A DNA stretch of 64,000 nucleotides, from the NCBI RefSeq assembly GCF_002252505.1, contig NZ_NNRL01000148.1, forward strand, positions 62,001-126,000, written 5' to 3'. This document shows, one piece after another, positions 16,874 through 25,892 of this stretch; the stretch's first letter is position 1, and every line of letters starts with the position of its first letter. Source of the stretch: Brucella grignonensis (GTDB lineage: Bacteria; Pseudomonadota; Alphaproteobacteria; Rhizobiales; Rhizobiaceae). Made by a program: the position numbers and the translations under genes. A model generated the notes under the pieces. The model ran no database searches. It was not told the DNA's origin and saw nothing but the letters and a program-made list of their open reading frames with translations.

Positions 16874-16878
16874 AAAAT

Positions 16879-16904
16879 AAAGCGCGGGAAATTTCCCGCG
16901 CTTT
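16879..16904. terminator. Bidirectional-type terminator between TRAP and M81 operons
   Basis: Perfect 26 bp palindrome (AAAGCGCGGGAAA / TTTCCCGCGCTTT) immediately after the DctM stop, with A/T tracts on both sides of the stem. It can end the plus-strand TRAP operon, and the minus-strand operon that finishes at 17017 reads through the adjacent repeat towards it. Confidence 0.85.
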
Positions 16905-17010
16905 CTAGAGCATTTCCTGTTTTTCTTGAATCATTGGAAATGCTCTATCTCTTTGTTTTTTCGCATTATCCGACGCAAAACCGCTTCGCACTTTTGCTGG
17001 AACTGCTCTA
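16905..17010 (-). repeat. 106 bp dispersed repeat, full inverted copy
   Basis: Complete copy in the opposite orientation to the one at 5785-5890, with both ends TAGAGCA/TGCTCTA intact and the core CCGCTTCGCACTTTT. The internal half AGAGCATTTCC...GGAAATGCTCT is itself a hairpin. It lies between two convergent operons, 6 bp from the M81 gene stop. Confidence 0.88.
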
Positions 17011-17016
17011 ATTCTA

Positions 17017-18486
17017 TTACCAAGGGTTATCGACACGCGGCCATATTGGCCGCGTCATTTTTTGGTAATTCGTCGCGCGCGGATTGACCGGATAAGAGCT
17101 TGGTGCATCGACATAAATGATCTCAGCCGCAATTGGCGCAAAGCCTGCATGAAAATGATTGGTCGATTTGACGACCAGAATGTCTTTTAGCATCGGATCA
17201 ATGCCGTTATTGGAGAAAACATCCGGTTCGAATGTTTGTGTGCGGTTGGTGTTGAGAATGACATCTATTTCTGTCCCCTCAATTCGCACCACTGCCGAAG
17301 GTCCGAGCGTGACACGACTAAGGCCAAAGCTCTGCCAGCCTTCGGGCAAAACTTTCATCACGGTCACGCGCGCATCAATCGGCTCTCCGGCTAGTGGACC
17401 AGATTTTCCGCCGATACGCAGATCAATCACTGCGCCTTCGCCTGCCGCATGGCAAAAAGTGACGCCTAGCGTATCCCAAATAGTCGCAACAGCGGCTTTC
17501 TGGATGTTGCGCTCTATCAGCCTGCGCAGAATATGCGTGCCGTCGCCCGCAACACCACCACCTGGATTATCCCATACATCGGCAATCACGGCAGGCTTTG
17601 TCGGATTGGCGGCATGTGCAGCAATCGCGCGGTCGATGCCGTCATCGATGTTGTACATCGTCATCAATGTCTGCTCACGCATACCGATAAGCTCACGTCC
17701 CAGCTTCTCTGCGAGCGCATCGCCTTTTGCACGGTCGTTGTCAGTCACGACAAGAATGCGCGTCCCCATTTCCGGGACATCTGCCGCCATGAAGCCATGA
17801 ATGACAGAGATGGAAAGTATGCCGTCCTTGCCGTGCATGGCCTTTATGCGATCGATAAATGAACGCATTGGTTCTTTGCTTGTCGGGAAAACCCCGATCA
17901 TGCGGCAGTCGAAGGTGGAAATGACAGGCTTGATTTTGCCCTTCAATGTATCAAGCGCCATCGACACGACATGTTCGCCGCGTTCATAAAAATCCGTGTG
18001 AGGAAATTCGAGAAAGGCAGCATAAATATTCAGATTTTCGACCCGCTTTTGCGTAAGATGGCTATGCGGATCGAACTCGCTGGCAACCAGAATATCTGGC
18101 CCCACGATTGCACGCACACGCTCCAACAGATCCCCCTCACAATCGTCATAGCCTTGCGCAACCATGGCTCCATGCAGGCCAAGCACCACGGCATCGACCG
18201 GCATTGCAGTTTTTAACTGATCGAGGATTTCATCACGCAGTTCTTCAAAGGCCTGCTTCTGCAGCAAGCCACCGGGTTCGGCCCATGTGGCGGTGCCTTC
18301 GATAACTGTCAACCCTTCCGCAGCCGCTCGCTTGCGCAATGCGACGATTGGCGATGAACACAGCGTCGGCGTATCAGGGTGTTTGCCTGGTGCTGCATAG
18401 AAAGCCATTTCAAACGACGCGCGGTCAGTTGGTACGGGCGAAAAAGTATTGGTTTCAGTAGCAAGCGACGCAGTGAAAATACGCAT
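17017..18486 (-). CDS. M81 family metallopeptidase (MlrC/microcystinase type)
   Basis: 489-residue zinc hydrolase of the MlrC family. MlrC itself hydrolyses linear microcystin fragments; most members have unknown small peptide-like or amide substrates. The N-terminal DUF1485-type domain starts RIFTASLATETNTFSP; GLHGAMVAQGYDDCEGDLL and SEFDPHSHLT follow. Asp139, His141 and His163 (FPHTD) have the 2- and 22-residue spacing I associate with MlrC metal ligands. The C-terminal domain begins around 290-300 (DVWDNPGGGVAGDGTHIL). No signal peptide is seen, so it acts in the cytoplasm on something imported by the ABC transporter of the same operon. It is the last gene of the minus-strand arm, 14 bp after the RidA gene. 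Confidence 0.88.
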   Translation of the reverse strand: MRIFTASLATETNTFSPVPTDRASFEMAFYAAPGKHPDTPTLCSSPIVALRKRAAAEGLTVIEGTATWAEPGGLLQKQAFEELRDEILDQLKTAMPVDAVVLGLHGAMVAQGYDDCEGDLLERVRAIVGPDILVASEFDPHSHLTQKRVENLNIYAAFLEFPHTDFYERGEHVVSMALDTLKGKIKPVISTFDCRMIGVFPTSKEPMRSFIDRIKAMHGKDGILSISVIHGFMAADVPEMGTRILVVTDNDRAKGDALAEKLGRELIGMREQTLMTMYNIDDGIDRAIAAHAANPTKPAVIADVWDNPGGGVAGDGTHILRRLIERNIQKAAVATIWDTLGVTFCHAAGEGAVIDLRIGGKSGPLAGEPIDARVTVMKVLPEGWQSFGLSRVTLGPSAVVRIEGTEIDVILNTNRTQTFEPDVFSNNGIDPMLKDILVVKSTNHFHAGFAPIAAEIIYVDAPSSYPVNPRATNYQKMTRPIWPRVDNPW

Positions 18487-18500
18487 ATGGTTTGCCCGGG

Positions 18501-18872
18501 CTATTTTTGCGGTGCGTAGGCGATGGCTTCGATCTCTATCTTGATGTCAATCATCAGACGGGATTCGACCGTGGTGCGTGCCGGAGGGTCTTTCGGGAAA
18601 TAGGCCCCGTAAACCGCATTCATACGCCCGAAATCGCGTGCATCTTCGAGCCAGATCGTCGTTTTGACGACGTCTTCCATGCTTGCCCCGGCGAGGGCCA
18701 GTGCTGCCTTGATGTTCTCAAGAACCTGCTTGGTCTGGGCTTCGATGTTGCCTTCAACGATCTTGCCATCAGCGCCCATTGGCACCTGACCCGAAATATA
18801 GACGGTGTCGCCAGCACGCACGGCGGGGGAAAGCGGCACATGTGATGCGCCGAATGCCTGTTTCTTGGACAT
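18501..18872 (-). CDS. RidA/YjgF family enamine-imine deaminase
   Basis: 123-residue RidA-fold protein; family members hydrolyse reactive 2-aminoacrylate-type enamines/imines or related intermediates in amino acid breakdown. Seen here: HVPLSPAVRAGDTVYISGQVP, the AQTKQVLENIKAALALAG helix, TTIWLEDARDFGRMNAVYGAYF, and PPARTTVESRLMIDIKIEIEAIAY. The Arg of that last block is the usual substrate-carboxylate ligand. It lies 12 bp after the permease stop and 14 bp before the M81 gene. Near a PLP enzyme on the opposite arm (24815-25879), it plausibly quenches or processes the enamine that enzyme releases. Confidence 0.88.
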   Translation of the reverse strand: MSKKQAFGASHVPLSPAVRAGDTVYISGQVPMGADGKIVEGNIEAQTKQVLENIKAALALAGASMEDVVKTTIWLEDARDFGRMNAVYGAYFPKDPPARTTVESRLMIDIKIEIEAIAYAPQK

Positions 18873-18884
18873 GTTGAACTCCGC

Positions 18885-19712
18885 TTATTTTACAGCGCCG
18901 AGCGAAAGACCTTTGATGAGGTAACGCTGCAGCCATATGAATAGGATCGCGACGGGTAGAGTGGCGACGAGTGTTGCGGCCATGACGTAATGCCATTCAA
19001 CGGTGTAACGGCCCGCCACTAACGAGAAAACCTGGATTGGAAGCGTATAGCTGCTCTGACTGCGCAACATGGTAAGCGCCACCACGAATTCGTTCCATGC
19101 ATTGATGAAAGTGAAGATCGCGGTTACGGCGATGGCAGGTATGCAGAGCGGCAGGAACACTTTGACGAGCGTTTTGAAGCGGCCAGCTCCTTCCATCCAT
19201 GACGCTTCTTCAAGGTCTTTTGGAATGGTGTCAAAATAGCTCTGTAGCATCCAGACAGTGAAGGCGATGTTGAAGGCCATGTAAATCGCGCCAACCGCCG
19301 TAACACTCTCGATCAATCCGTAAGCTGCAAGCAGGCGGAACAGGCCAAGCACCAGCACGATCGGCGATATCATCTGGGAAACGAGCAGGAACTGACGGAA
19401 TGCACCATGGCCTACAAAGCGAAAGCGTGACATGGCGTAGGCCGCCGGAATGGACACGATGATCGCTCCAACGGAAGCGATGATCGAGACATAGAACGAG
19501 TTCAGCAATGCATTGCCAAAGCCGGTTCGCACCCACATTTCAGAGAAATTCTGCCAGCGGAATTCGCTTGGCCACCATGTTGGCGACAGGACTTCCTGCG
19601 GTGGCTTAACTGCGGTCAAGAACATGACCGCAAAAGGAAACAGCGTCAGCACGATCAGCGGAGCGAGAATGATCCAGGCAAGGATGGTGCGTTTGATTTT
19701 GGGTGCGATCAT
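18885..19712 (-). CDS. MalG-type sugar ABC transporter permease
   Basis: 275-residue CUT1 permease with six predicted membrane segments. The EAA coupling loop reads [27 protein letters not shown] (around residues 165-191), and the C-terminus ends in the family's [13 protein letters not shown]. Its start overlaps the previous permease stop by 4 nt. It partners the permease at 19709-20578, the binding protein at 20666-21901 and the ATPase encoded on the other strand at 22856-23911. CUT1 systems carry oligosaccharides, polyols, glycerol phosphate or glycosides. Confidence 0.93.
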   Translation of the reverse strand: MIAPKIKRTILAWIILAPLIVLTLFPFAVMFLTAVKPPQEVLSPTWWPSEFRWQNFSEMWVRTGFGNALLNSFYVSIIASVGAIIVSIPAAYAMSRFRFVGHGAFRQFLLVSQMISPIVLVLGLFRLLAAYGLIESVTAVGAIYMAFNIAFTVWMLQSYFDTIPKDLEEASWMEGAGRFKTLVKVFLPLCIPAIAVTAIFTFINAWNEFVVALTMLRSQSSYTLPIQVFSLVAGRYTVEWHYVMAATLVATLPVAILFIWLQRYLIKGLSLGAVK

Positions 19713-20578
19713 GTGCGTTCGCTCCGCATGGACAGCCGGATATAGAAGGCTGTGAAAACCAGAAGGATGGCGAGCATGATCAGCGAGACTGCCGAGGCTT
19801 CACCGAGTTTTCCAAGCCTGAAAGCCAGCTTGTAAAGGTGGGTCACAAGAATATCGGTCGTGTTTGCCGGTCCGCCCTGTGTCATTACCCAAATGATCGG
19901 GAACGAATTGAACACATAGATCGTGTTGAGCACGATTGCGATGTTCACGAATGGCTTGAGTAGCGGCAAGGTGATTTCACGAAACTGCTGCCAGAGACTG
20001 GCACCTTCCAAGGAAGAAGCTTCGTAAAGATCGTCTGGAATGGAAGAGAGGCCACCGAGAAAGATCGTGGTTGTGAATGGCACTGTTACCAAGATGCCCA
20101 CGAGAACCTGCATTGGAAAGGCGGTCGTGGCGCTGGCCAGCCACTGAATATTGCTGTCGATAATGCCGAGATTGCGCAGTGCGGAGTTGAGCATTCCGCT
20201 TTCGCCGTTCAGCGCCCAGCGCCAGACGATTGCCGTCATGGTCAAAGAGACTGCCCATGGAAGCATAACGATGACGCGTGCGACGGATCGACCGTAAAAA
20301 TCCATATTCAGGATGATCGCAACCGGTATCGATACGACAAGTGCGCCGCCGACAACGGCGACCGTCCATACGGCTGTTCGCCACAATGCATTCAGAAAAT
20401 CGGGTGATGCGAAAAGGGCAGTGAAGTTTGCACCGTCGTTGAAATCGCGCAATTGCCCGAAACGGTTCACATCATGGGTGGCGATCTCAAAGAGATGCAC
20501 GACCGGCCAGAAGATCACTACCGCAGCCAGCAGCAGGCTTGGCAAGATCAGAAAATAGGGCAGGGTGCGATTTTGCAT
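19709..20578 (-). CDS. MalF/UgpA-type sugar ABC transporter permease
   Basis: 289-residue CUT1 permease with six membrane spans; the coupling loop is [27 protein letters not shown] place the start at the ATG at 20578 ([17 protein letters not shown]), the canonical beginning of these permeases. The frame stays open to a TTG at 20629, but that extension crosses an intercistronic hairpin. No strong Shine-Dalgarno precedes the ATG, which may keep its level below that of the binding protein upstream. It is coupled to the next permease by a 4 bp overlap. Confidence 0.92.
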   Translation of the reverse strand: MQNRTLPYFLILPSLLLAAVVIFWPVVHLFEIATHDVNRFGQLRDFNDGANFTALFASPDFLNALWRTAVWTVAVVGGALVVSIPVAIILNMDFYGRSVARVIVMLPWAVSLTMTAIVWRWALNGESGMLNSALRNLGIIDSNIQWLASATTAFPMQVLVGILVTVPFTTTIFLGGLSSIPDDLYEASSLEGASLWQQFREITLPLLKPFVNIAIVLNTIYVFNSFPIIWVMTQGGPANTTDILVTHLYKLAFRLGKLGEASAVSLIMLAILLVFTAFYIRLSMRSERT

Positions 20579-20607
20579 CGGCCAAAAAATCCACGGAATA
20601 AAAGGGA

Positions 20608-20656
20608 CCCGGCAGCAGAACAGGTTCAACTGTCTTGAGTTTTGACTGCTGCCGGG
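20608..20656 (-). other. Intercistronic hairpin after MalE-type binding-protein gene
   Basis: An 11 bp perfect stem (CCCGGCAGCAG / CTGCTGCCGGG) with a 27-nt loop lies 9 bp beyond the binding-protein stop and 29 bp before the permease start. It lacks a U-tract. Position matches the malE-malF type of mRNA-protecting element. Confidence 0.6.
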
Positions 20657-20665
20657 GTGACGGGA

Positions 20666-21901
20666 TTACTTCTTCAGGATTGCATCCGCTTTGGCGGCGG
20701 CTTCCTTAAGAACAGCTTCCGGTTCGCCCTGACCAAGATAGATGCTCTGCATCGCATTGGACGTGATATCGGCGATTTCTTCCCAGCCCGGAATGATTGG
20801 CGCAAAGCGCGCATCAGGGAGCAGGGCAGTGAAAGCAGCGAGATCGGCATTATTGACGTAATAATCCATCTTCGCTTCTTCCTTGTTTACAGGTAGGAAG
20901 CCTTCTCCTTGCGTAAACTTGGCGCGCCATTCCGTCTGGAACAGGAAGTCGAGAACCTTCCAGGCCTCTTCCTTGTTCTTGGAATTCTGGAACATGATAA
21001 CGGAGTCCGTTACGCCATAAGTGCCGCGAGCGCCCGTTGGACCGGCAGGAATTGCAGTCACACCATATTTCAGATTTGGTGCTTCTTCCTTGATCTGGTT
21101 CGACAGGAACGGCGCGGTGATCATCATGCCGACTTTGCCCTGCTTGAAGAGGTTCTGCACATCTTCACGCGCGTAGGAGGTAACGCCCGGCTGTGTCAGG
21201 CCGCCATCAATCATCGACTTGTAAAGTTTTGCGGCTTCAAGCGCACCCGGCGTGCTCAGGCCTGAAGTGCCATCCTTGTTGAGGATTTCGGCACCATAAG
21301 ACCACATGCCATAATAGAAGTAGACGTCGGTTTCGATTTCCTTGCCCTGCAAGCCGAAACCATAGTTTTCACCACCAAGCGCCTTGATCTTCTCCGCGGC
21401 AGCTTTGACTTCATCCCAGTTTGCAGGAGGATTAGCAACGCCAGCTTTTTCCAAGAGATCCTTGTTATAGTACATGGCGCGAGCGGATGCCGCGATCGGC
21501 AGGCCGTAAGTTTTACCTTCCAGTACCGAAGGCGACAGGAAAGTTTCGATGAAGCGTCCCTTGAATGCATCGTCCATATAGCCGTCAAGCGGTTCTGCGA
21601 TGCCCTGCTGTACGAAGTCGATCAGCCAGCGCGTACCGATGATCGAAAGATCGGCATTGGTGCCAGCTGAAATGTCGGTGGTCAGTTTCTGCAGAAGTAC
21701 GTCCCATGGCACGACTTCAAAATTAAGCGTGATGCCGGGGTTTGCGGCTTCAAAGGCCTTCTTAACTTCCTCAAAATATGGGCCGGTCTTCGAGCTGTAC
21801 TCAGCGACCGTCATACGCACTTCGCCAGCCTGTGCAGCTGAACCAAATGCCAGAATGCTCAATCCAGCCAAAAGGCCGGCCTTCCATTTATTGATAGACA
21901 T
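20666..21901 (-). CDS. MalE/UgpB-type sugar-binding protein
   Basis: 411-residue extracytoplasmic binding protein (SBP_bac_1). The signal peptide is MSINKWKAGLLAGLSILAFG, with cleavage near AAQA-GEV. The mature part shows KKAFEAANPGITLNFEVVPWD, DLSIIGTRWLIDFVQQG, YYNKDLLEKAGVANPPANWDE and NKEEAWKVLDFLF, all typical of CUT1 binding proteins. The ATG at 21901 has AACGGG in front and is preferred over the ATG at 21925. It is the first gene of the minus-strand arm and faces the SDR gene across 177 bp. The ligand is unknown; associated enzymes suggest an amino-sugar, glycoside or amino-acid conjugate. Confidence 0.92.
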   Translation of the reverse strand: MSINKWKAGLLAGLSILAFGSAAQAGEVRMTVAEYSSKTGPYFEEVKKAFEAANPGITLNFEVVPWDVLLQKLTTDISAGTNADLSIIGTRWLIDFVQQGIAEPLDGYMDDAFKGRFIETFLSPSVLEGKTYGLPIAASARAMYYNKDLLEKAGVANPPANWDEVKAAAEKIKALGGENYGFGLQGKEIETDVYFYYGMWSYGAEILNKDGTSGLSTPGALEAAKLYKSMIDGGLTQPGVTSYAREDVQNLFKQGKVGMMITAPFLSNQIKEEAPNLKYGVTAIPAGPTGARGTYGVTDSVIMFQNSKNKEEAWKVLDFLFQTEWRAKFTQGEGFLPVNKEEAKMDYYVNNADLAAFTALLPDARFAPIIPGWEEIADITSNAMQSIYLGQGEPEAVLKEAAAKADAILKK

Positions 21902-22078
21902 TTTCCCGTTCCCTTGTTTGCCCATGCTTCATGTGAAGACGTCTTGATTTTTGTTATTTTCTTACATTATCGGCAAATTTTGCGCTTTCAAGTAAAAAGT
22001 TTTGTTGCAAACTTACATTTTCACTTTTAGGCTGGCCTGAATAAGTATGCGCGAAAAGTGCTTTTAAAGGGGAAGAGA
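21902..22078. promoter_or_regulatory. Divergent promoter region of the split ABC cluster
   Basis: 177 bp between the binding-protein gene and the SDR gene. The middle (21945-22035) is AT-rich with tracts of A and T. It must hold the promoters of both arms and, by context, the operator of the RpiR regulator at 23919-24800. Near-repeats of TTACATT(A/T)TC at 21963-21971 and 22013-22021 are the only symmetric signal I can point to. Confidence 0.4.
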
Positions 22079-22852
22079 GTGGAGCATTCAGGCGAATTTG
22101 CCGGAAAATCCGTATTGATTACCGGTGCCGGGGGCGGTGTCGGCACAGCGCTTGTGAAAATGTTTTCATCGCGCGGAGCGAAAATTATTGGCTGTGATTC
22201 CAGTCTGGAGGTTATGCAGGCCGATAATTTTTACAGTCGTCATGCATTTGACCTGCTTGACCGCAACGCGCTGCAGTCTGCCGTAAACACCATTACAGAT
22301 GCCGACGGCGTGCCTGATATTGTTATCAACAATGCCGGATGGACCCGGGCTGAATCATTTGAAGAGCTTGATCAGGCGCGAATCAATCAGGAGATTGATC
22401 TCAATCTCACCGGGGTTTGTTCGTTTTCTGCAGCGCTTGCACAGAAGATGGCGGCCAATGGCCGTGGTGCTTTTGTCTTTATATCTTCTGTTAACGCGCT
22501 TTCGCACTTCGGCAATCCAGCCTATGCGGCGGCCAAGGCAGGTATCAACGCTTTCGCCCGTGCTCTTGCAGTTGAATATGGGCAACGGGGATTGCGTGCC
22601 AATGTTGTGTGCCCGGGTTCAATCCATACACCGGCATGGGATCATCGCATCGAGAATGACCCTGCTATTTTCGATAAGCTCAAGCGCCTTTATCCGCTGG
22701 GCCGTATTGTCAACGTTAATGAGGTGGCCGAAGCGGTTGCCTTTCTCGCATCTGACCGGGCGTCCGGCATAACCGGCACAATTCTGCCCGTTGATGCCGG
22801 ACTGATGGCCGGTTGCAGGCCATTTATTGAAGATATCTTAGGTGGGAACTGA
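22079..22852 (+). CDS. Short-chain dehydrogenase/reductase
   Basis: 257-residue classical SDR. The cofactor motif is TGAGGGVG, with an acidic residue after the second strand (IIGCDSS) suggesting NAD(H). NNAG is present, and the catalytic set is Ser in FISSVNA with YAAAK. The C-terminal motif GITGTILPVDAG is typical. I choose the GTG at 22079 because AGGGGAAGAG lies just before it; the frame is open from a GTG at 22058. It is the first gene of the plus-strand arm, 3 bp before the ABC ATPase gene, so it probably oxidises the imported compound. The substrate is unknown. Confidence 0.87.
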   Translation: MEHSGEFAGKSVLITGAGGGVGTALVKMFSSRGAKIIGCDSSLEVMQADNFYSRHAFDLLDRNALQSAVNTITDADGVPDIVINNAGWTRAESFEELDQARINQEIDLNLTGVCSFSAALAQKMAANGRGAFVFISSVNALSHFGNPAYAAAKAGINAFARALAVEYGQRGLRANVVCPGSIHTPAWDHRIENDPAIFDKLKRLYPLGRIVNVNEVAEAVAFLASDRASGITGTILPVDAGLMAGCRPFIEDILGGN

Positions 22853-22855
22853 GTG

Positions 22856-23911
22856 ATGAAAAATGTTTCCCTGCGTGGAATTACCAAATCTTTCGGACAG
22901 ATGAATGTTCTGGATCGCGTTGATCTGGAGATTGAGGATGGCGAGTTTCTCGTCCTCGTTGGTCCGTCCGGCTGTGGTAAGTCCACACTTTTACGTATGG
23001 TCGCGGGACTGGAGCCGATTTCCGGTGGCGATCTGATCATTGGCGGCGAGCGCGCCAATGAATTGCCACCGCAAAAGCGCAATATCGCGATGGTGTTCCA
23101 GTCTTATGCGTTGTTTCCGCATATGACGGCACGAGAGAATATCGGTTTTGGCCCACGCATTCGGGGGGAGGATAGCGCGACCACAGCGACAAAGGTGGAC
23201 AAAGCCGCATCGATTCTCAATTTACATTCTTATCTCGACCGCTATCCGCGCCAGCTTTCCGGCGGTCAGCGTCAGCGTGTTGCGATGGGCCGGGCAATTG
23301 TACGCGAACCGTCAGTGTTCCTGTTCGATGAACCCCTGTCCAATCTGGATGCTCAGCTTCGAGTACAGATGCGCACTGAAATCAAGGCGCTGCATCATCG
23401 GCTGAAATCAACTGTAATCTATGTGACGCACGATCAGATCGAAGCCATGACCATGGCCGACCGCATCGTGGTTATGAATCAGGGCAAGATTCAGCAGATC
23501 GGTGCACCGCTTGAACTGTATGATCGACCTGCCAACAAGTTTGTGGCCGGGTTCATCGGGTCACCTTCAATGAGCTTCATTCCGGGTGCTGTGATCGAGG
23601 GTGGCAAGTTCCGCACAACTGACGGCGAAGAGATTTCTACGCCGGGACGCAAGATATCGGAGCGTGGCGCGGAACTCGGCATCAGGCCGGAAAATTTCAT
23701 TATCGCGAAAGACGGTGAGGGGCTTACGCTTGCTATTGAGGTTGTCGAACCAACAGGGCCGGAAACCCATGTTTATGGGAAAATTGCCGGTGAAGCTGTG
23801 CGGGCCGTATTCCGTGAACGCATTCACCTTGCACCGGGAGAGCGAGTTCCTGTAACGGCAAAGCCCGAACACATCCATCTCTTTGATAAGGAAAGCGGTT
23901 TGCCGCTGTAG
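22856..23911 (+). CDS. MalK/UgpC-type ABC transporter ATPase
   Basis: 351-residue ATPase of a CUT1 importer. Walker A is GPSGCGKST, signature LSGGQRQRVA, Walker B VFLFDEPLSNLD, then the switch-loop YVTHDQIEAMTMADR. The C-terminal roughly 115 residues form the MalK-type regulatory OB fold (AELGIRPENF, VEPTGPETHVYG). It is the only ATPase of the cluster, so it must serve the binding protein and permeases transcribed in the opposite direction from 21901. The start may be the GTG at 22853 or the ATG at 22856. The RpiR gene follows at once. Confidence 0.92.
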   Translation: MKNVSLRGITKSFGQMNVLDRVDLEIEDGEFLVLVGPSGCGKSTLLRMVAGLEPISGGDLIIGGERANELPPQKRNIAMVFQSYALFPHMTARENIGFGPRIRGEDSATTATKVDKAASILNLHSYLDRYPRQLSGGQRQRVAMGRAIVREPSVFLFDEPLSNLDAQLRVQMRTEIKALHHRLKSTVIYVTHDQIEAMTMADRIVVMNQGKIQQIGAPLELYDRPANKFVAGFIGSPSMSFIPGAVIEGGKFRTTDGEEISTPGRKISERGAELGIRPENFIIAKDGEGLTLAIEVVEPTGPETHVYGKIAGEAVRAVFRERIHLAPGERVPVTAKPEHIHLFDKESGLPL

Positions 23912-23918
23912 AACTCGC

Positions 23919-24800
23919 ATGAGCAAGGTTGCAGACATCATCACAAAGCTTCATGCCGCAGCACAGGAGGGGTCGAAATCCGACCGTCGACTGGCTGCAC
24001 TGGTGTTGTCTGATCCTGATTATGCATCCAAGGCGGCCATATCTGAAATCGCGGCTCGTGCTGAAGTAAGTGAACCAACAGTCACACGGTTCTGTCGTGG
24101 GCTGGGTTGCGACGGTGTGCGCGATTTCAAGTTTTTTCTGGCACAGGCGTTGGCAATCGGTGGTCAATATCTGACGGCGGAAGCGCCCGCCCGTGATATT
24201 CGCGAGGCGCGTATCGCTGCGGCAGTTACAGATGCGGCAGTTGCCGCTATTCATCGCGCCAGCGATAATCTCGACATGTCTGTCGTCATGAAAATTGCTG
24301 AACGGATAGCTGTTTCCGGCTCGGTCCTTTGCTTAGGCTCGGGCGGCATTTCTTCCATGATGGCGACAGAGTTGCAAAATCGACTGTTTCGACTGGGTAT
24401 TCCTGTTCTGGCGCAGGTGGATGGGCAGTTGCAGCGCATGTATGCGGCGGTCGCGACACGTGAGACGACAGTAGTTGCATTCTCGGTCTCGGGTTATGCC
24501 CGCTCTGTGGTCGAAGCGATTTTGGTCGCCCGACAATATGGTGCGGAAACTGTGGCAATCACCGCTCAAGGATCTGATCTCGCAAAGGCAGCCAATACGG
24601 TTATTCCGTTTCAAGCCGATGAAGACGGTAATTTGTATAAGCCGACATCGTCGCGGTTTGCTTTGATGGCAATACTCGACATGATCGCGACTGCAACGGC
24701 TGAAGTTCATGGGCCGAAAGTGCTTGAGAGCCTGCGTCGCATCAAGCACAGTTTGAACACACTCAAGATAGACGATCCGCGCTTGCCCCTGGGTGACTGA
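23919..24800 (+). CDS. RpiR/MurR-family transcriptional regulator
   Basis: 293-residue regulator. The N-terminal helix-turn-helix (RRLAALVLSDPDYASKAAISEIAARAEVSEPTVTRFCRGLGCDGVRDF) is followed by a SIS sugar-phosphate-binding domain (about residues 120-260, VLCLGSGGISSMMATELQNRLFRLGIPV and AFSVSGYARSVVEAILVARQYGAETVAIT). The SIS domain implies that the inducer is a phosphosugar or aminosugar derivative. The ATG at 23919 begins 8 bp after the ATPase stop. By position it controls both arms of the split ABC cluster. Confidence 0.91.
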   Translation: MSKVADIITKLHAAAQEGSKSDRRLAALVLSDPDYASKAAISEIAARAEVSEPTVTRFCRGLGCDGVRDFKFFLAQALAIGGQYLTAEAPARDIREARIAAAVTDAAVAAIHRASDNLDMSVVMKIAERIAVSGSVLCLGSGGISSMMATELQNRLFRLGIPVLAQVDGQLQRMYAAVATRETTVVAFSVSGYARSVVEAILVARQYGAETVAITAQGSDLAKAANTVIPFQADEDGNLYKPTSSRFALMAILDMIATATAEVHGPKVLESLRRIKHSLNTLKIDDPRLPLGD

Positions 24801-24814
24801 TGGGAGACTGACCA

Positions 24815-25879
24815 ATGACACGGCCTAAAACTGTCCACGAAATCGATACGCCTGCTATTCTGATTGATGTTAATCGTGTCCAGGCCAACATTAAAAAGGC
24901 GCAGGCTCATGCCGATGCGATTGGCGTAAAGCTTCGCCCACACATCAAAACGCATAAACTGCCGTTCTTTGCGCGCCGCCAGCTTGAAGCGGGTGCTGTG
25001 GGGATCACTTGCCAGAAACTTGGCGAGGCCGAGGTTATGGCAGATGCGGGAATTATCGATATTTTCCTGCCCTATAATATTCTGGGTAAGGAAAAGCTCG
25101 ACAGGCTCTATGCTCTTCATCAGCGCATCACAATCTCCGTCACGGTCGATAACTCCACGAGCCTCGAAGGACTCGTATCGCGGTTTAACAATGAAGGGCG
25201 CTCGCTCACTGTATTGGTCGAATGCGATACCGGCATGGGGCGCTGCGGTGTTCAAACACCAGAAGAGGCGCTGGAACTTGCGCGTCAGATCGAGCAGAGT
25301 AAGGGGCTCAGGTTTGGTGGGTTGATGACTTATCCGGCGACGGGCAAAGCTGAACAAGCTGAACAATGGCTTGTTCAGGCACGTGATCTCCTCGCTGCGA
25401 ACAACATCCAATGTGAGACCATTTCAAGCGGCGGCACGCCGGATATGTGGCGTTCTCCAAAGGAGAGTGTGATCACGGAATATCGACCCGGCACTTATAT
25501 TTATTTCGACCGCTATCAAGTCGCAAAAGGAGCGGCAACGCTCGATGACTGCGCATTGACCGTGCTGTCAACAATCGTCAGTCATCCGACACCCGATCGT
25601 GCGATTATCGATGCTGGTTCCAAGGCGCTCTCAAGCGACACTCTGGGCCTCGTTGATTTCGGAGAGGTGGCTGGGAGATTCGATGCTCGTGTCACAGGTC
25701 TGAGTGAAGAACATGGTACGCTTAAGGGCGATATTACCGGGTTGAAAGTGGGTGACAAGGTGCGGGTTATTCCTGACCATGTCTGTGTGGTGTCCAATCT
25801 CTTTGACGAAGTGCACCTCATATCTGGCGACGATGTTATCGACATCTTGCCAGTGGCTGCACGTGGAAAGCTGAAATAA
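24815..25879 (+). CDS. D-threonine aldolase/D-serine dehydratase-like PLP enzyme (fold type III)
   Basis: 354-residue PLP enzyme of the alanine-racemase-fold DSD1/D-threonine aldolase family. The N-terminal motif DTPAILIDVNRVQANI and the RPHIKTHKLP segment carry the cofactor lysine (Lys45 expected). The metal-binding His/Cys pair of the family appears in the C-terminal PDHVCVVSNLFDEVH. Known members cleave D-3-hydroxy amino acids to glycine plus aldehyde or dehydrate D-serine/3-hydroxyaspartate. It lies 14 bp after the RpiR gene. With the RidA gene in the other arm, a dehydratase that releases an enamine is an attractive reading, but it cannot be told apart from an aldolase here. Confidence 0.88.
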   Translation: MTRPKTVHEIDTPAILIDVNRVQANIKKAQAHADAIGVKLRPHIKTHKLPFFARRQLEAGAVGITCQKLGEAEVMADAGIIDIFLPYNILGKEKLDRLYALHQRITISVTVDNSTSLEGLVSRFNNEGRSLTVLVECDTGMGRCGVQTPEEALELARQIEQSKGLRFGGLMTYPATGKAEQAEQWLVQARDLLAANNIQCETISSGGTPDMWRSPKESVITEYRPGTYIYFDRYQVAKGAATLDDCALTVLSTIVSHPTPDRAIIDAGSKALSSDTLGLVDFGEVAGRFDARVTGLSEEHGTLKGDITGLKVGDKVRVIPDHVCVVSNLFDEVHLISGDDVIDILPVAARGKLK

Positions 25880-25892
25880 AAAGGGGGCCAAT

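Noticed and set aside
17017-18486. Microcystin degradation by the M81 gene
   Set aside because: Most M81 proteins are not microcystinases, and no mlrA/mlrB/mlrD homologues are present; only the family is named.
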